A stretch of DNA of 34,648 nt from JALOAT01 sp041687015 (GCA_041687015.1 JAWLCT010000034.1:1-34648); one strand, 5' to 3'. Numbered from the stretch's first letter, positions 17,400-26,628 are shown. The notes: generated from the letters alone by a model not told the origin. Translations and numbers: made by a program.

Positions 17400-18155
17400 A
17401 TGGAGGCAATGGTGTTCACGACCAATCCGTTCGCTTCGGTGATGGATTCTCTGCCCACCGGCTCACTGCATGTCTTCATCGTCCTTATGGTCGTGGCCGT
17501 TGCCATGGGGACATCCTTCGATATGTACCACAAAGGCAGTGCACAGTTTTTCGCACGGCGCAGGGAACGGGCAGGGGACGCGGCGAAGCGCCCTTTAAGC
17601 GGCATTCACACCGCCTATCTCGCACTCGTAACGTTTCTGGAGGCCGCGGTTTCCGGCGAGTTTTGCAAATGGCAGCGGCGCTTGTCGCATTTGCTGATGA
17701 TGTACGGATTCCTGATTTATGTCGCCGCCACCGTGGTGCTGGTATTCGCTGCGCCGGCATCGGGACTGTGGCCGGCCTTGTGGGACATCGGTGCGTTGAT
17801 GATTTTCGCGGGTGGTGTTTGGTTTTTCCTGTTTTTGCGCGTGAACGTCGCCCATGATGGGCATTCACGCTATCACGTCGGCCGCGCCGATGTGTTCGTG
17901 CTGCTGCTCATCGGCAGTTCCGCTTTTGGTTTGCTTTGGCATTTCATTCAATCCGTATCCGGTAGCACCGCTGCCAATCTGAGCTTTTTCGGCATTTACA
18001 TCTTTATGACCACACTGCTGTTCGTTTCCGTGCCGTGGTCGAAGTTCGCTCATATGTTCTACAAACCGGCCGTGGCATTTCAGCGCAGAGTGGAGGATGC
18101 GAGCGGTGCGGCGGATCTCCCCGACCGCGCGCCCAGGCGAGAATCCCGGAGGTAA
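17400..18155 (+). CDS. aprM: APS reductase membrane anchor AprM
   Basis: 251 residues, an integral membrane protein of the NarI/DsrM/QmoC-like b-type cytochrome superfamily with about five to six hydrophobic segments. Likely heme-facing histidines lie in RRLSHLLMMYGF, GLLWHFIQS and SKFAHMFYKP. It is immediately followed by aprB and aprA; this aprMBA order is known from sulfur oxidisers, where AprM replaces the QmoABC complex and is thought to pass electrons from AprBA to quinone. The start is uncertain: ATG codons at 17400 and 17409 both have poorly spaced GGAGG/AGGG sites. The C-terminal tail is basic and cytoplasmic. Confidence 0.88.
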   Translation: MEAMVFTTNPFASVMDSLPTGSLHVFIVLMVVAVAMGTSFDMYHKGSAQFFARRRERAGDAAKRPLSGIHTAYLALVTFLEAAVSGEFCKWQRRLSHLLMMYGFLIYVAATVVLVFAAPASGLWPALWDIGALMIFAGGVWFFLFLRVNVAHDGHSRYHVGRADVFVLLLIGSSAFGLLWHFIQSVSGSTAANLSFFGIYIFMTTLLFVSVPWSKFAHMFYKPAVAFQRRVEDASGAADLPDRAPRRESRR

Positions 18156-18160
18156 TGGAC

Positions 18161-18625
18161 ATGCCGACCTATACGGATCTGACGCGGTGTGATGGTTGCG
18201 GCGAGTGCGTGGACATCTGTCCGTCGGACATCATGCACATCGACCCGAGCTATCGGCGCTCCTTCAATGTCGAGCCCAATTTCTGCTGGGAGTGTTATTC
18301 CTGCGTGAAATATTGCCCGCAACATGCGATCGACGTTCGCGGTTATGCAGATTTCGCGCCGCTTGGCCATAAGGTGCGCGTTCGCCGTGAGCCGGAGAAA
18401 GGCACGATTTCCTGGAAGATCCGCTATCGCGACGGCCGTGAAAAGGCCTTCAGCTTCCCTATCAGAACCACGCCTTGGGGTTCCATCAAGGCGCCCGGCG
18501 ACTATGCGCCGCCCGGGATGGAGGCATTGAACTCGCCAATGCTCGCCCACGAACCCGAGGCTCTCAAGGTGACGGCGTTACCCACGCTGGCGCAATCCGA
18601 CACAGCCGCTCAATCCAAGGTTTGA
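18161..18625 (+). CDS. aprB: Adenylylsulfate reductase beta subunit AprB
   Basis: 154 residues with two 4Fe-4S motifs, CDGCGECVDICP and CWECYSCVKYCP, and the C-terminal arm (GDYAPPGMEALNSPMLAHE) that wraps AprA in known structures. It carries electrons from the AprA flavin. The ATG at 18161 is preferred over 18155 because GGAGG then lies 8 nt upstream and the N-terminus becomes MPTYTDLTRC. It starts 5 bp after aprM and ends 5 bp before aprA. Confidence 0.96.
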   Translation: MPTYTDLTRCDGCGECVDICPSDIMHIDPSYRRSFNVEPNFCWECYSCVKYCPQHAIDVRGYADFAPLGHKVRVRREPEKGTISWKIRYRDGREKAFSFPIRTTPWGSIKAPGDYAPPGMEALNSPMLAHEPEALKVTALPTLAQSDTAAQSKV

Positions 18626-18630
18626 AGCCC

Positions 18631-20469
18631 ATGGCCCGTGCACGCAAGACCCATTTCGTAGACTGCGACATCCTGGTGGTCGGTGGCGGCTTCGGCGGTT
18701 GCGGCGCTGCGTATGAATCCCGCTACTGGGGACGGGATTTGAAGATCGTACTGGTGGAAAAGGCGAACGTGGAGCGCAGCGGGGCCGTGGCGCAAGGGCT
18801 CTCGGCCATCAACTGCTACATGGGTATGCATTGTGGCGAGAACCAGCCTGAGGATTTCGTGCGCTACGCGCGCGGCGACCTGTTGGGACTCGTGCGGGAG
18901 GACCTGGTCTATGACATCGCGCGGCACGTGGATGCAACGGTACACAAGTTCGAGGAGTGGGGTCTGCCCATTATCAAGAACAAGGCGACCGGCCGTTATC
19001 TGCGCGAGGGGAAATGGCAGATCCTGATTCACGGTGAAAGTTATAAGCCCATTGTCGCCGAGGCGGCACGTAAATCCGCCAGCGAGGTGTACAACCGGGT
19101 CATGGTGACGCATCTGCTGATGGACAGCACGCGCCCCAACCGGGTCGCGGGTGCCGTCGGGTTCAACGTCCGCGACGGCAGCTTCCACGTGTTTCGCAGC
19201 AAGGCGGTGATTGTCGGCGCGGGGGGGGGTTCGCACATCTATCGGCCGCGGGCGGTGGGTGAGGGCATGGGCCGCACCTGGTACGCACCCTGGAGCACTG
19301 CCTCCGCCTACGGGCTCCTGATCCCGACCGGGGCCAAGATGATCCAGATGGAGAACAAGATCGTCCTCGCCCGTTTCAAGGACGGCTATGGTCCGGTGGG
19401 CGCCTGGTTTCTGCTGCTCAAGTCCTATGCGACCAATGCCTATGGCGAGAAATACGAGGCAGCCCATATCGAGAAGCTCAAGGCCCGCGTCGGCAAGTAC
19501 GCGGAAAGCGCGCCTCTGCCCACCTGTCTGCGCAACCACGCCATGCTGGAGGAAATGAAAGCCGGGCGCGGCCCCATCTATATGCACACGCAGGAAGTTC
19601 TCGACTCCGCCGAAAAGGAGGAGATCGGCTGGGAGGACTTTCTCGACATGACCATCAGCCAGGCGGTCGTCTGGGCCGCGCAGAACATCGACCCAAAGGA
19701 AAAACCGTCCGAGCTGATCACCTCGGAGCCTTACGTGATGGGTTCGCATGCCACATGTTCCGGTGCTTGGGCCAGTGGGCCCGAGGACTTCGCGCCCGGC
19801 GACTATCAGTGGGGCTACAATCGGATGACTACCGTGCAAGGGTTGTTCGGGGCGGGCGATACCATCGGCGGTTCTGCGCACAAGTTTTCGTCGGGCTCCT
19901 TCACAGAGGGACGGCTGGCAGGCAAGGCGGCGGTGCGCTACGTGCGGGACTTGAAAGGCGATCAGCCGCACGTCGATGAAAACGAGATCAGACAGTTGGA
20001 ACAGACGGTGTTCCAACCCCTGGAGACCTTTCGCGTCGGTCGCAACGAGTTCGTGGCGGGGACGGTCTCGCCCAACTACATCACGCCTTTGCAAGGCCTC
20101 CAACGACTGGAGAAGCTCATGGACGAATACGTCGGCGGGTACAGCACGTATTACGTCACCAGCGAACCGCTGCTCAAGCGCGGTCTCGAGCTGATTGAAA
20201 TGCTGGAGGAGGACATGGCGCACGTCGGTGCCGAAGACCTGCACCAGCTACAGCGCGCCTGGGAGCTCCGGCACCGCATCCTCACCGCCGAATCGGTGAC
20301 CCGCCACACGCTGTACCGGCAGGAGACCCGCTGGCCGGGGTATTACTATCGTGCGGATCACCCAAACCTGGACGATGCCGATTGGCATGTATTCACCGCA
20401 TCCCAGTACGATGCGAACACCGGCGAGTGGCATATGGGCAAGCTTCCGGTGCATCACATGGTCGATTGA
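18631..20469 (+). CDS. aprA: Adenylylsulfate reductase alpha subunit AprA
   Basis: 612 residues, cytoplasmic FAD enzyme that interconverts sulfite plus AMP and APS; in a sulfur oxidiser it runs toward APS. The N-terminal FAD fold has DCDILVVGGGFGGCGAAYES, then ERSGAVAQGLSAINCYMG, a conserved GSHATCSGAW segment and GLFGAGDTIGGSAHKFSSGS near the substrate side. Length and motifs are complete with no frameshift. Neither sat nor qmo/hdr genes adjoin the operon. The 3' end overlaps a convergent small gene by 16 bp. Confidence 0.97.
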   Translation: MARARKTHFVDCDILVVGGGFGGCGAAYESRYWGRDLKIVLVEKANVERSGAVAQGLSAINCYMGMHCGENQPEDFVRYARGDLLGLVREDLVYDIARHVDATVHKFEEWGLPIIKNKATGRYLREGKWQILIHGESYKPIVAEAARKSASEVYNRVMVTHLLMDSTRPNRVAGAVGFNVRDGSFHVFRSKAVIVGAGGGSHIYRPRAVGEGMGRTWYAPWSTASAYGLLIPTGAKMIQMENKIVLARFKDGYGPVGAWFLLLKSYATNAYGEKYEAAHIEKLKARVGKYAESAPLPTCLRNHAMLEEMKAGRGPIYMHTQEVLDSAEKEEIGWEDFLDMTISQAVVWAAQNIDPKEKPSELITSEPYVMGSHATCSGAWASGPEDFAPGDYQWGYNRMTTVQGLFGAGDTIGGSAHKFSSGSFTEGRLAGKAAVRYVRDLKGDQPHVDENEIRQLEQTVFQPLETFRVGRNEFVAGTVSPNYITPLQGLQRLEKLMDEYVGGYSTYYVTSEPLLKRGLELIEMLEEDMAHVGAEDLHQLQRAWELRHRILTAESVTRHTLYRQETRWPGYYYRADHPNLDDADWHVFTASQYDANTGEWHMGKLPVHHMVD

Positions 20470-20876
20470 CGGCCCGGGTGCTCGTTGCCCGCAGTCTGCT
20501 TGTGGGTATTGACCAGGGCGCCGGTCCGATCCGCGTAACAGCTGAACCGGTAAATCGACTCGGCGCCGTCGGTGCCCATTTCCCCGATTTCCACCGCTTC
20601 CACATAAAAGCCGTTCTGGGTCGGGTGCACCGTGCCCTGCCGGCGCACGCGGGCATAGTCCGGTTGCGAGGCCGCTTGCAGGGCCGCACGCCGGCAGGCT
20701 TCTGCCGCCGCATGCTGCTCCGGAGCCACCAGGCTCTGAAACCATGCGTCCACCGCCGGTACCTGCTCCCGGAGGATGAAGAGAACGGCAAGTGCCATGA
20801 TGAGAAATGGCAGCAGGCGGCGGGCACTGCGCCGCGTAGTGCGGGGACGGGCAGGTAGGGGAGATCGATGTTCCAT
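20454..20876 (-). CDS. Membrane-anchored hypothetical protein
   Basis: 140 residues, not assigned to a family. A basic N-terminus is followed by one membrane helix (about residues 22-36, LLPFLIMALAVLFIL), leaving a periplasmic domain of about 100 residues that includes FYVEAVEIGEMG and ESIYRFSCYADRTGALVN. The ATG at 20876 is chosen because the frame upstream (to 21212) reads as low-quality sequence. It is convergent with aprA and overlaps its last 16 bp. Confidence 0.6.
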   Translation of the reverse strand: MEHRSPLPARPRTTRRSARRLLPFLIMALAVLFILREQVPAVDAWFQSLVAPEQHAAAEACRRAALQAASQPDYARVRRQGTVHPTQNGFYVEAVEIGEMGTDGAESIYRFSCYADRTGALVNTHKQTAGNEHPGRQSTM

Positions 20877-21126
20877 GCATTCACGCCCCGTGTGTCTTCG
20901 CCAGACCTTAGGCGTTCTGCCGCCGTTGAGAAAGGTGTCATCCCTTCGCCCTCCCGAAGAAATCTGGAAGAGGGGCGCCGCGAAGATCAAAAGGCGCGTA
21001 CCGTTTCGGTGCCTTCGTCTGCCGCTTGCGGGGAACAGCGGGCCGCGCCGAGGTCCAGGCGGCTGTCTGGTCACCCCGCCCGGGGGCTTGTAAAATCGTT
21101 GCACTCTCCCCTGCAAGGATTTCCTT

Positions 21127-21738
21127 ATGTCGTCCCAAAGCCCGGCGTTCGAGCAGGCCGTAGCGCTCATGGATGCCGCCAACGCCCAAGACCCTAACAG
21201 TGAAACTGCCAACGGTGAGGCCTGGCCGAAAGAGCTCCTTTATTCCCACCGCATGTCCGACATGCTGCAACGGTATGCGCCTGAGGCCGACGAGGCCCAA
21301 CGCTTGGCCATCCGCGCCCAGCACATCCAGCGCTGGAAATCGCCGCGGAGTGATTACCCGATGGGGCGCCAAGGCTATCTGCAATGGCGTACTGCACTTT
21401 ACAAGTTCCATGCGGAGACCGCCGGCACGCTGTTGCAGCAGGCCGGCTACGGCGACGATGTGATCGAGCGGGTAAAACAGGCGGTGGGCAAGCGGGCGCT
21501 CAAGGTGAATCCGGATACCCAACTGCTGGAAGACGTGGCGGCATTGGTGTTCATCGAACACTACATGCTCGACTTCGCCGCCAAACATCCCGAGTACGAC
21601 GAAGCCAAGTGGCTCGACATCATCCGCAAGACGTGGAAAAAGATGTCCGGCCGGGCGCAGGAATTTGCCCTGGCAGGCGGGATCACGCTTCCCGAGCCGT
21701 TGGTGCCGCTGATCCAGAAGGCGCTGTCGGAGGCTTGA
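21127..21738 (+). CDS. DUF4202 family protein
   Basis: 203 residues matching the DUF4202 family throughout: an N-terminal helix with FEQAVALMDAANAQDPN, then ELLYSHRMSDML, IRAQHIQRWKSPRSDYP, GRQGYLQWRTALYKFHAE and a C-terminal KTWKKMSGRAQEFAL. Conserved His, Arg and Glu residues recall a helical metal-binding (HD-like) fold, but the function is unknown. AAGGA lies upstream of the ATG. It ends at the bidirectional terminator. Confidence 0.9.
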   Translation: MSSQSPAFEQAVALMDAANAQDPNSETANGEAWPKELLYSHRMSDMLQRYAPEADEAQRLAIRAQHIQRWKSPRSDYPMGRQGYLQWRTALYKFHAETAGTLLQQAGYGDDVIERVKQAVGKRALKVNPDTQLLEDVAALVFIEHYMLDFAAKHPEYDEAKWLDIIRKTWKKMSGRAQEFALAGGITLPEPLVPLIQKALSEA

Positions 21739-21760
21739 CGCGCACCTTTCACCAGAAAAG

Positions 21761-21789
21761 AAAAAAGCCGCTTTTCAGCGGCTTTTTTT
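21761..21789. terminator. Bidirectional intrinsic terminator
   Basis: Stem AAGCCGC/GCGGCTT with loop TTTTCA, an A-run before and a T-run after, so it works on both strands: for DUF4202 on plus and for the tRNA transcript on minus. Confidence 0.9.
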
Positions 21790-21792
21790 GTG

Positions 21793-21868
21793 TGGCGTCC
21801 CCATGGGGATTCGAACCCCAGTTACCGCCGTGAAAGGGCGGTGTCCTAGGCCTCTAGACGATGGGGAC
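21793..21868 (-). tRNA. tRNA-Glu (anticodon TTC)
   Basis: 76 nt on the minus strand, acceptor GTCCCC pairing with GGGGAC, anticodon loop CTTTCAC (TTC), T-arm GGTTCGAATCC and an encoded CCA end. It is second in a two-tRNA transcript. Confidence 0.97.
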
Positions 21869-21875
21869 AACGACC

Positions 21876-21951
<76 letters not shown>

Positions 21952-21966
21952 GAACAGAAGCCGCGC

Positions 21967-21994
21967 ATTGTATGCATTTGGCGGGCGCTGTCAA
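21967..21994 (-). promoter_or_regulatory. Stable-RNA promoter for the tRNA pair
   Basis: On the minus strand TTGACA, a 16-bp spacer and TACAAT, followed by a GC-rich discriminator (GCGCGGC). This is a near-consensus sigma-70 promoter with the discriminator type linked to stringent control. It lies 15 bp upstream of tRNA-Ala. Confidence 0.8.
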
Positions 21995-22243
21995 TGGCGA
22001 AAAGAAAGGCCGGTGGATCGGTTCCGGCGAGTCGAGCCGGCCTGACAGGCGTTAGGGTCGTATCGAACGGCGCGACGACGTTTCGGCGGCGCGCACCCTG
22101 CCGCGACGCCACCGCGGCCGACCGTGGGGGCGCCTGCCAAACTCAGACTTTCCCCCCCGATTTGGCAGACGCTGGCAGCATTAGCCAAAGAAAACAGGAT
22201 GTTAGCTGGCGAATTCAGAAACCTGTGAGATACTTGCGAAAAT
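21995..22243. other. Intergenic, no gene seen
   Basis: The rest of the 342-bp gap between the tRNAs and the c-heme sensor. It contains an inverted pair TGCCAAA/TTTGGCA around 22135-22167 enclosing a C-run; no coding signal is visible. Confidence 0.5.
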
Positions 22244-22259
22244 CCTGACGCAGATCAGG
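22244..22259 (+). promoter_or_regulatory. FNR-like palindrome CCTGACGCAGATCAGG
   Basis: The arms CCTGA and TCAGG are perfectly inverted around 6 bp, keeping the TGA-N6-TCA core of CRP/FNR-family sites. It lies 34 bp before the GTG of the c-heme sensor. So close to the start it could repress, or it could form an RNA hairpin. Confidence 0.4.
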
Positions 22260-22293
22260 CAAAAAGAACAACCACCAGAATGGAGTCGTCGTT

Positions 22294-25239
22294 GTGGGAC
22301 GGGAAGGGATGCGCAACCCCAAAGGCTTGTCTTTGGGGCGTTGGTCGGCGGCACTGGTGGTCGCCTGGACGGCTGCTGTCGGTGTGCTGTTGGGGTGGAA
22401 CCTGCTGCAGGTGCAGGCAACCCTGCAGGAGCATGCCAGCCGCGAACTACAGGCGACCCTCGACAAGGGGAGGACGCTGGTTCGTTGGGCCGCGGGCCAT
22501 GGCGGCGTGTATGTACCCGTCAGCGATAACATGCCCGTCGACCCGTATCTCGCCGCCGTGCCGGAGCGCGACATCGTCACACCGTCGGGTCGTCCGCTGA
22601 CGCTCGTGAACCCCGCCAGGCTCGGTGCGCTGTATTACGGCGCACGCAGCACTGAGCGCGAGGTTTACGGGCGCCTCGTCAGCCTCCATCCCATCAATCC
22701 GGACAACCAGGCAGACCCTTGGGAAAGCGCCGGTTTGCGCCGCATGGGCAAACCGGCCACGGTCCTGAAGGAGGTCGTGGAAATCGATTCGGTACCGAGC
22801 CTGCGCATGCTCGCGCCGCAGGTTCTCGAGGCACCGTGCATGAAATGCCATGGGAGCCGGGGAGAGCCGGGCGACCTGGTGGGGGCGGTGAGCCTTGCCG
22901 TGCCCCTGGACGCGGCATTGGCCAGACAGGAGTACACCACGCTCGTCCTCGGCTACGGATCCCTGTGGCTGCTGGGCATCGTGGGGATCGGTATCGGCGA
23001 ACGGCTGCTCAGTCGACAGGTTCGCGAGCGCAGTGATGCCTTTCGTGCCCTGACCCGTTACGAACGTCGCACCGGCGCCATTGTGCGCGGCTCCCTCGAC
23101 GGCATCGTCATGGTCGGCGCCGATGACCGGATTCAGGGCTGCAATCGGCAGGCGGAGATGATGTTCGGCTGGTCACAGGAGGAGGTGCGCGGGCGCCCGT
23201 TCCGCACCACCTGTCTGGTCGCAAACGATGAAGACCGCGCCCACGCCGCCTGTTGGCCCTCCACAAGCACGCCGACGCGCATCGAATGCACCGCCCTGGA
23301 CAGGGAAGGACGGCGGTTTCCGGTGGAAGTCTCGCTTGTGGCGCTCGATGCACAAGAGGATGACGAAGCCATCTACGTCGCCTTCATACGCGATATCACC
23401 GAGCGCCAAAGCGCGGAAGACAAGATCAGGCGTGATTTCGTCTCTCAACAGGTGATTGCCCGCATTCTGGAAATTTCTATCGAGCCGGTCAGTTTCCATA
23501 CCCGCCTGGAACGCAGCCTGGCCACGATTCTGTCGACGCCCTGGCTTTCCCTCCAGTCGAAAGGCGCCATTTTTCTGGCCGGTGAAGATCGGCGCCTGAC
23601 CATGGTGGCACAGCAAGGGCTTTCCGAAGAGGTTTCGAAGGGATGTGCCTCGGTTCCATTCGGGACCTGCTTGTGCGGACGTGCGGCGATGCACAAAGAA
23701 ACGGTGTTTGCAGCCTGCATCGACGAACGCCATGACCACGCCTTCCCGGGCATGCTTCCCCATGGACATTACTGCATGCCGATTCTGTCGGGCGAGAAGC
23801 TATTGGGCGTGCTTACCTTGTATCTGGATCATGGGCATCGTCAGAACGACGAGGAACAGCTGTTCCTGTCCGCCATCGCCCACAGTCTCGGTAGCATGAT
23901 CGAGCGCTACCACGCGGAAGAGCAGTTGCAGTATGCCGCGTTTTACGATGTCCTCACGGATCTTCCGAATCGCGCCCTTTTCACGGACCGGCTTCGCCAT
24001 GCGCTGCAACACCTGAAGGGTGGGCGGGGTTACGGGTTTTCGGTGCTGTTTCTCGACATCGACCGGTTCAAAAACGTCAATGACAGTCTTGGCCACGCCG
24101 CGGGCGACGAAGTCCTGGTGGAGGTGGCACGCCGCCTCTCCCAATCCGTACGCCCGGGTGACACCGTTGCACGCCTTGGAGGCGACGAGTTCACCGTGCT
24201 GGTGGACGGCAGCAGCGACATGCAGACACCCTTGTGGATCGCCGAGCGCGTCCATCGCGCATTACAGGACCCGTTGTCGGTGTGTGGCAATGATGTTTTT
24301 GCGAGCGCGAGCATCGGGATCGTCTCGGGCAATCTCTCACACAGCAGTGTTACGGACATTTTGCGCGAAGCGGACACCGCCATGTATCAGGCCAAGAGTT
24401 TGGGCGTGGGACAAACGGCCGTATTCGACCAGCAAATGCATCAGAAGGCGAAGGCCTTGTTGACGCTGGAAACGGAACTGCGCCGGGCGGTCGATCGTGA
24501 CGAAATCGACGTGCACTATCAGCCCATCGTGAACGCGGCGACAGGCAAGCTGGAGGGCTTCGAGGCGCTGGCTCGATGGGTTCACAACGAGCACGGCATG
24601 ATTTCACCCGCGCAGTTCATCCCCGTCGCGGAGGAAAACGGTCTTATCAACGAGATCGGGCGCATGGTGCTGCGCAAGGCATGCCGCCAGTTGAAGGACT
24701 GGCAAGATCTTGCGCCCAAGGGTGCGTCACCGTATATGAGTGTGAACCTCTCTGCGAAACAGTTTCTGCAACGCAACCTCAGCGACGAGATCGAAGCGGC
24801 CCTCGCCGAACATGGCCTGGAGGCCGGTTGCCTTTGCCTGGAAGTCACCGAGACGGCGCTGGTGTCCGATCCCGCTGCCGCGGGGCGGATTCTCCGGGCG
24901 CTGCGGGCACGCGGCATTCGGCTCTATATCGATGATTTTGGTACGGGCTACTCATCGCTGAGCTATTTGCATGCATTCCCTTTTCATACCTTGAAAATCG
25001 ATCGCAGCTTCACCGCCAACCTGGAGAATGAGCAAGGGTCGCGGGGCATTGTGCAGGCCATCGTGGCTATCGCGCAGCATTTGGAGCTGAATGTCATCGC
25101 GGAAGGTGTCGAGAACGCCGCGCAGCTGGCGATACTGCGTCAGCTTGGCTGTGACATGGTGCAGGGCTTTCATTTTTCCCGGCCGCTGCCGGCACATGAA
25201 GCAGAGCAATGGCTGCGGACCAATGCACTGGCAAGCTGA
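22294..25239 (+). CDS. c-heme sensor DUF3365-PAS-GAF-GGDEF-EAL protein
   Basis: 981 residues. One membrane helix (about 17-38) and a second (about 214-236) frame a periplasmic DUF3365/Tll0287-like domain with a covalent heme site CMKCH (182-186). Inside the cell follow PAS (about 255-370, ending FIRDITERQ), GAF (about 395-540), GGDEF (about 545-710; GGDEF 629-633, I-site RPGD 620-623) and EAL (about 722-978; EAL 757-759, IDDFGTGYSSLSYL). Both catalytic halves look intact, so it could make or degrade cyclic di-GMP according to periplasmic heme redox or gas. The GTG at 22294 has GGAG 8 nt upstream; the ATG at 22309 is poorly spaced. Confidence 0.93.
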   Translation: MGREGMRNPKGLSLGRWSAALVVAWTAAVGVLLGWNLLQVQATLQEHASRELQATLDKGRTLVRWAAGHGGVYVPVSDNMPVDPYLAAVPERDIVTPSGRPLTLVNPARLGALYYGARSTEREVYGRLVSLHPINPDNQADPWESAGLRRMGKPATVLKEVVEIDSVPSLRMLAPQVLEAPCMKCHGSRGEPGDLVGAVSLAVPLDAALARQEYTTLVLGYGSLWLLGIVGIGIGERLLSRQVRERSDAFRALTRYERRTGAIVRGSLDGIVMVGADDRIQGCNRQAEMMFGWSQEEVRGRPFRTTCLVANDEDRAHAACWPSTSTPTRIECTALDREGRRFPVEVSLVALDAQEDDEAIYVAFIRDITERQSAEDKIRRDFVSQQVIARILEISIEPVSFHTRLERSLATILSTPWLSLQSKGAIFLAGEDRRLTMVAQQGLSEEVSKGCASVPFGTCLCGRAAMHKETVFAACIDERHDHAFPGMLPHGHYCMPILSGEKLLGVLTLYLDHGHRQNDEEQLFLSAIAHSLGSMIERYHAEEQLQYAAFYDVLTDLPNRALFTDRLRHALQHLKGGRGYGFSVLFLDIDRFKNVNDSLGHAAGDEVLVEVARRLSQSVRPGDTVARLGGDEFTVLVDGSSDMQTPLWIAERVHRALQDPLSVCGNDVFASASIGIVSGNLSHSSVTDILREADTAMYQAKSLGVGQTAVFDQQMHQKAKALLTLETELRRAVDRDEIDVHYQPIVNAATGKLEGFEALARWVHNEHGMISPAQFIPVAEENGLINEIGRMVLRKACRQLKDWQDLAPKGASPYMSVNLSAKQFLQRNLSDEIEAALAEHGLEAGCLCLEVTETALVSDPAAAGRILRALRARGIRLYIDDFGTGYSSLSYLHAFPFHTLKIDRSFTANLENEQGSRGIVQAIVAIAQHLELNVIAEGVENAAQLAILRQLGCDMVQGFHFSRPLPAHEAEQWLRTNALAS

Positions 25240-25427
25240 TGACTCGGTTTGAAGGACGGAGTCCGCAGAAGCGCCGATCGCGCAACAGACGCCAGGCGGG
25301 CGTCTTCGGTAACGACCCAACCTCGCGTGTTTTATCCGAACCCTGTGTCTCCGCATTGCGCCGTTTCTTCTGTAGCGAGTTCCGCGATCCGTTGTGGCCC
25401 GTGCTTTGTAAGACGCGTGTTCTGACC

Positions 25428-26255
25428 TCAGTCACCCGGTACGCGGTAAAGTCCCAGGCGCGGCGATACGGCATCGAGGCCGACCACGCCCGCGGGCAGA
25501 TTTTCGTGTACGCCGAGCACCAGCCAGCCACCGGGATGCAGGCGGCTCAGCAAACGCGCCAGGATGGTTCGCTGCTGAGGGAGTTCGAAATAGGTGAAGA
25601 CCAGATTTCTGCAAAGAATCAGGTCGAAGGTTTGATCGGGCAGCGAAATGCGAATGTCCTGCTGTCGAAAGGTCACACGCTCCCGAAGTTCGGGTCTGAG
25701 GCAAATGCCCTGATCGCGCACCACGAAGGCGGCTGCGCGCAGCGCTGCCGGCAGGTTTTTCAGTGTGCTCGGCGGATAACAGGCGATGCGACTGCGCTCT
25801 AAAAGTCGTGGGTCGATTTCCGTGGCCAGGATGTCCATCCGTAGTGGTGCGAATCGCTCTGCGAGGCGCAGGTGCCAGAGGATGGCCAGCGTGTACGGTT
25901 CTTCGCCGGAAGCGCTGCCGATGCTCCAGACCGCCAGTGTGGAACGATCCTCGGCGAGGGCGTGCGTGGCCAGGCACGGCAGCACCGTCGTGGCGAGTTC
26001 GTCGAACACCCGCTTGTCACGGTAAAAGCGCGTAATGACGATGCGACAAAACCTATCGAGCTGCTGCCACTCGTCAGGATGGCGGGCGAGATAGGTCTTG
26101 TAGGCTTCGAGATCGGAGAGGCCCAGTTCGGCCAGTCGGCGCCCCAGGTGTTTGCAGACGCGCTTGTGCACGTTGCGAAAGCCCGCCCAACGCAGCTTCA
26201 ACTGGGGCAAGGCCCACTGGAGAAAGCGCACACAGGCGCTGTCGTTCACGGGCAC
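25428..26255 (-). CDS. CheR-type protein-glutamate methyltransferase
   Basis: 275 residues, the usual CheR length. It has the N-terminal helical domain (LEAYKTYLARHPDEWQQ, ITRFYRDKRVFD), SAM motif I IGSASGEEPYTLAI, the acidic ATEIDPRLLERSRIACYPPS loop and LILCRNLVFTYFE. CheR methylates chemoreceptor glutamates. No other chemotaxis gene is in the window, so the partner receptor is unknown. The start at 26255 lies in a divergent-free gap 16 bp downstream of the VOC gene on the same strand, so the two may be cotranscribed. Confidence 0.9.
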   Translation of the reverse strand: MPVNDSACVRFLQWALPQLKLRWAGFRNVHKRVCKHLGRRLAELGLSDLEAYKTYLARHPDEWQQLDRFCRIVITRFYRDKRVFDELATTVLPCLATHALAEDRSTLAVWSIGSASGEEPYTLAILWHLRLAERFAPLRMDILATEIDPRLLERSRIACYPPSTLKNLPAALRAAAFVVRDQGICLRPELRERVTFRQQDIRISLPDQTFDLILCRNLVFTYFELPQQRTILARLLSRLHPGGWLVLGVHENLPAGVVGLDAVSPRLGLYRVPGD

Positions 26256-26271
26256 CGGTCACGGTACGGGC

Positions 26272-26628
26272 TCAGTGGGCGCTGCTGTCGGTTTGCCACA
26301 AGCCGAAGGCGTTACCTTCGGTATCGAGGCAGACGGCGAACCAGCCCATGTTCGGCACCGCCGTCCTGGCGAGCACCACCTTGCCGCCGAGCTGCTCGAC
26401 CTTGCTTATGTATTCGTCCACGGAAGGGACATCGATGTAATTGGTGACCGGGTGTTCCGCCCGTTTGCGTTTCATCATGCCGCCGCCGATGGCGCCCGGT
26501 GCGGTGGTGATGGACCAGTAGCCGGTGCCCGGGAACTCCTCGATTTTCCAACCAAACAAGTCCGTGTAGAAGGCGCGTGCGCGCTCCACGTCATCGGCCG
26601 GGATTTCAAAGTGTACGATGCTGGGCAT
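26272..26628 (-). CDS. VOC (glyoxalase-like) family protein
   Basis: 118 residues with the VOC pattern: IVHFEIPADDVERARAFYTD at the start, LFGWKIEEF, GGKVVLARTAVPNMGWFA and CLDTEGNAFGLWQ at the end. Members are small metal-dependent enzymes or binding proteins; the substrate cannot be read here. The ATG at 26628 has AGGAGG 7 nt upstream. Confidence 0.92.
   Translation of the reverse strand: MPSIVHFEIPADDVERARAFYTDLFGWKIEEFPGTGYWSITTAPGAIGGGMMKRKRAEHPVTNYIDVPSVDEYISKVEQLGGKVVLARTAVPNMGWFAVCLDTEGNAFGLWQTDSSAH

Noticed and set aside
18610..20244. 544-residue minus-strand open frame
   Set aside because: Antisense to aprA, whose motifs are complete; the antisense product resembles nothing known.
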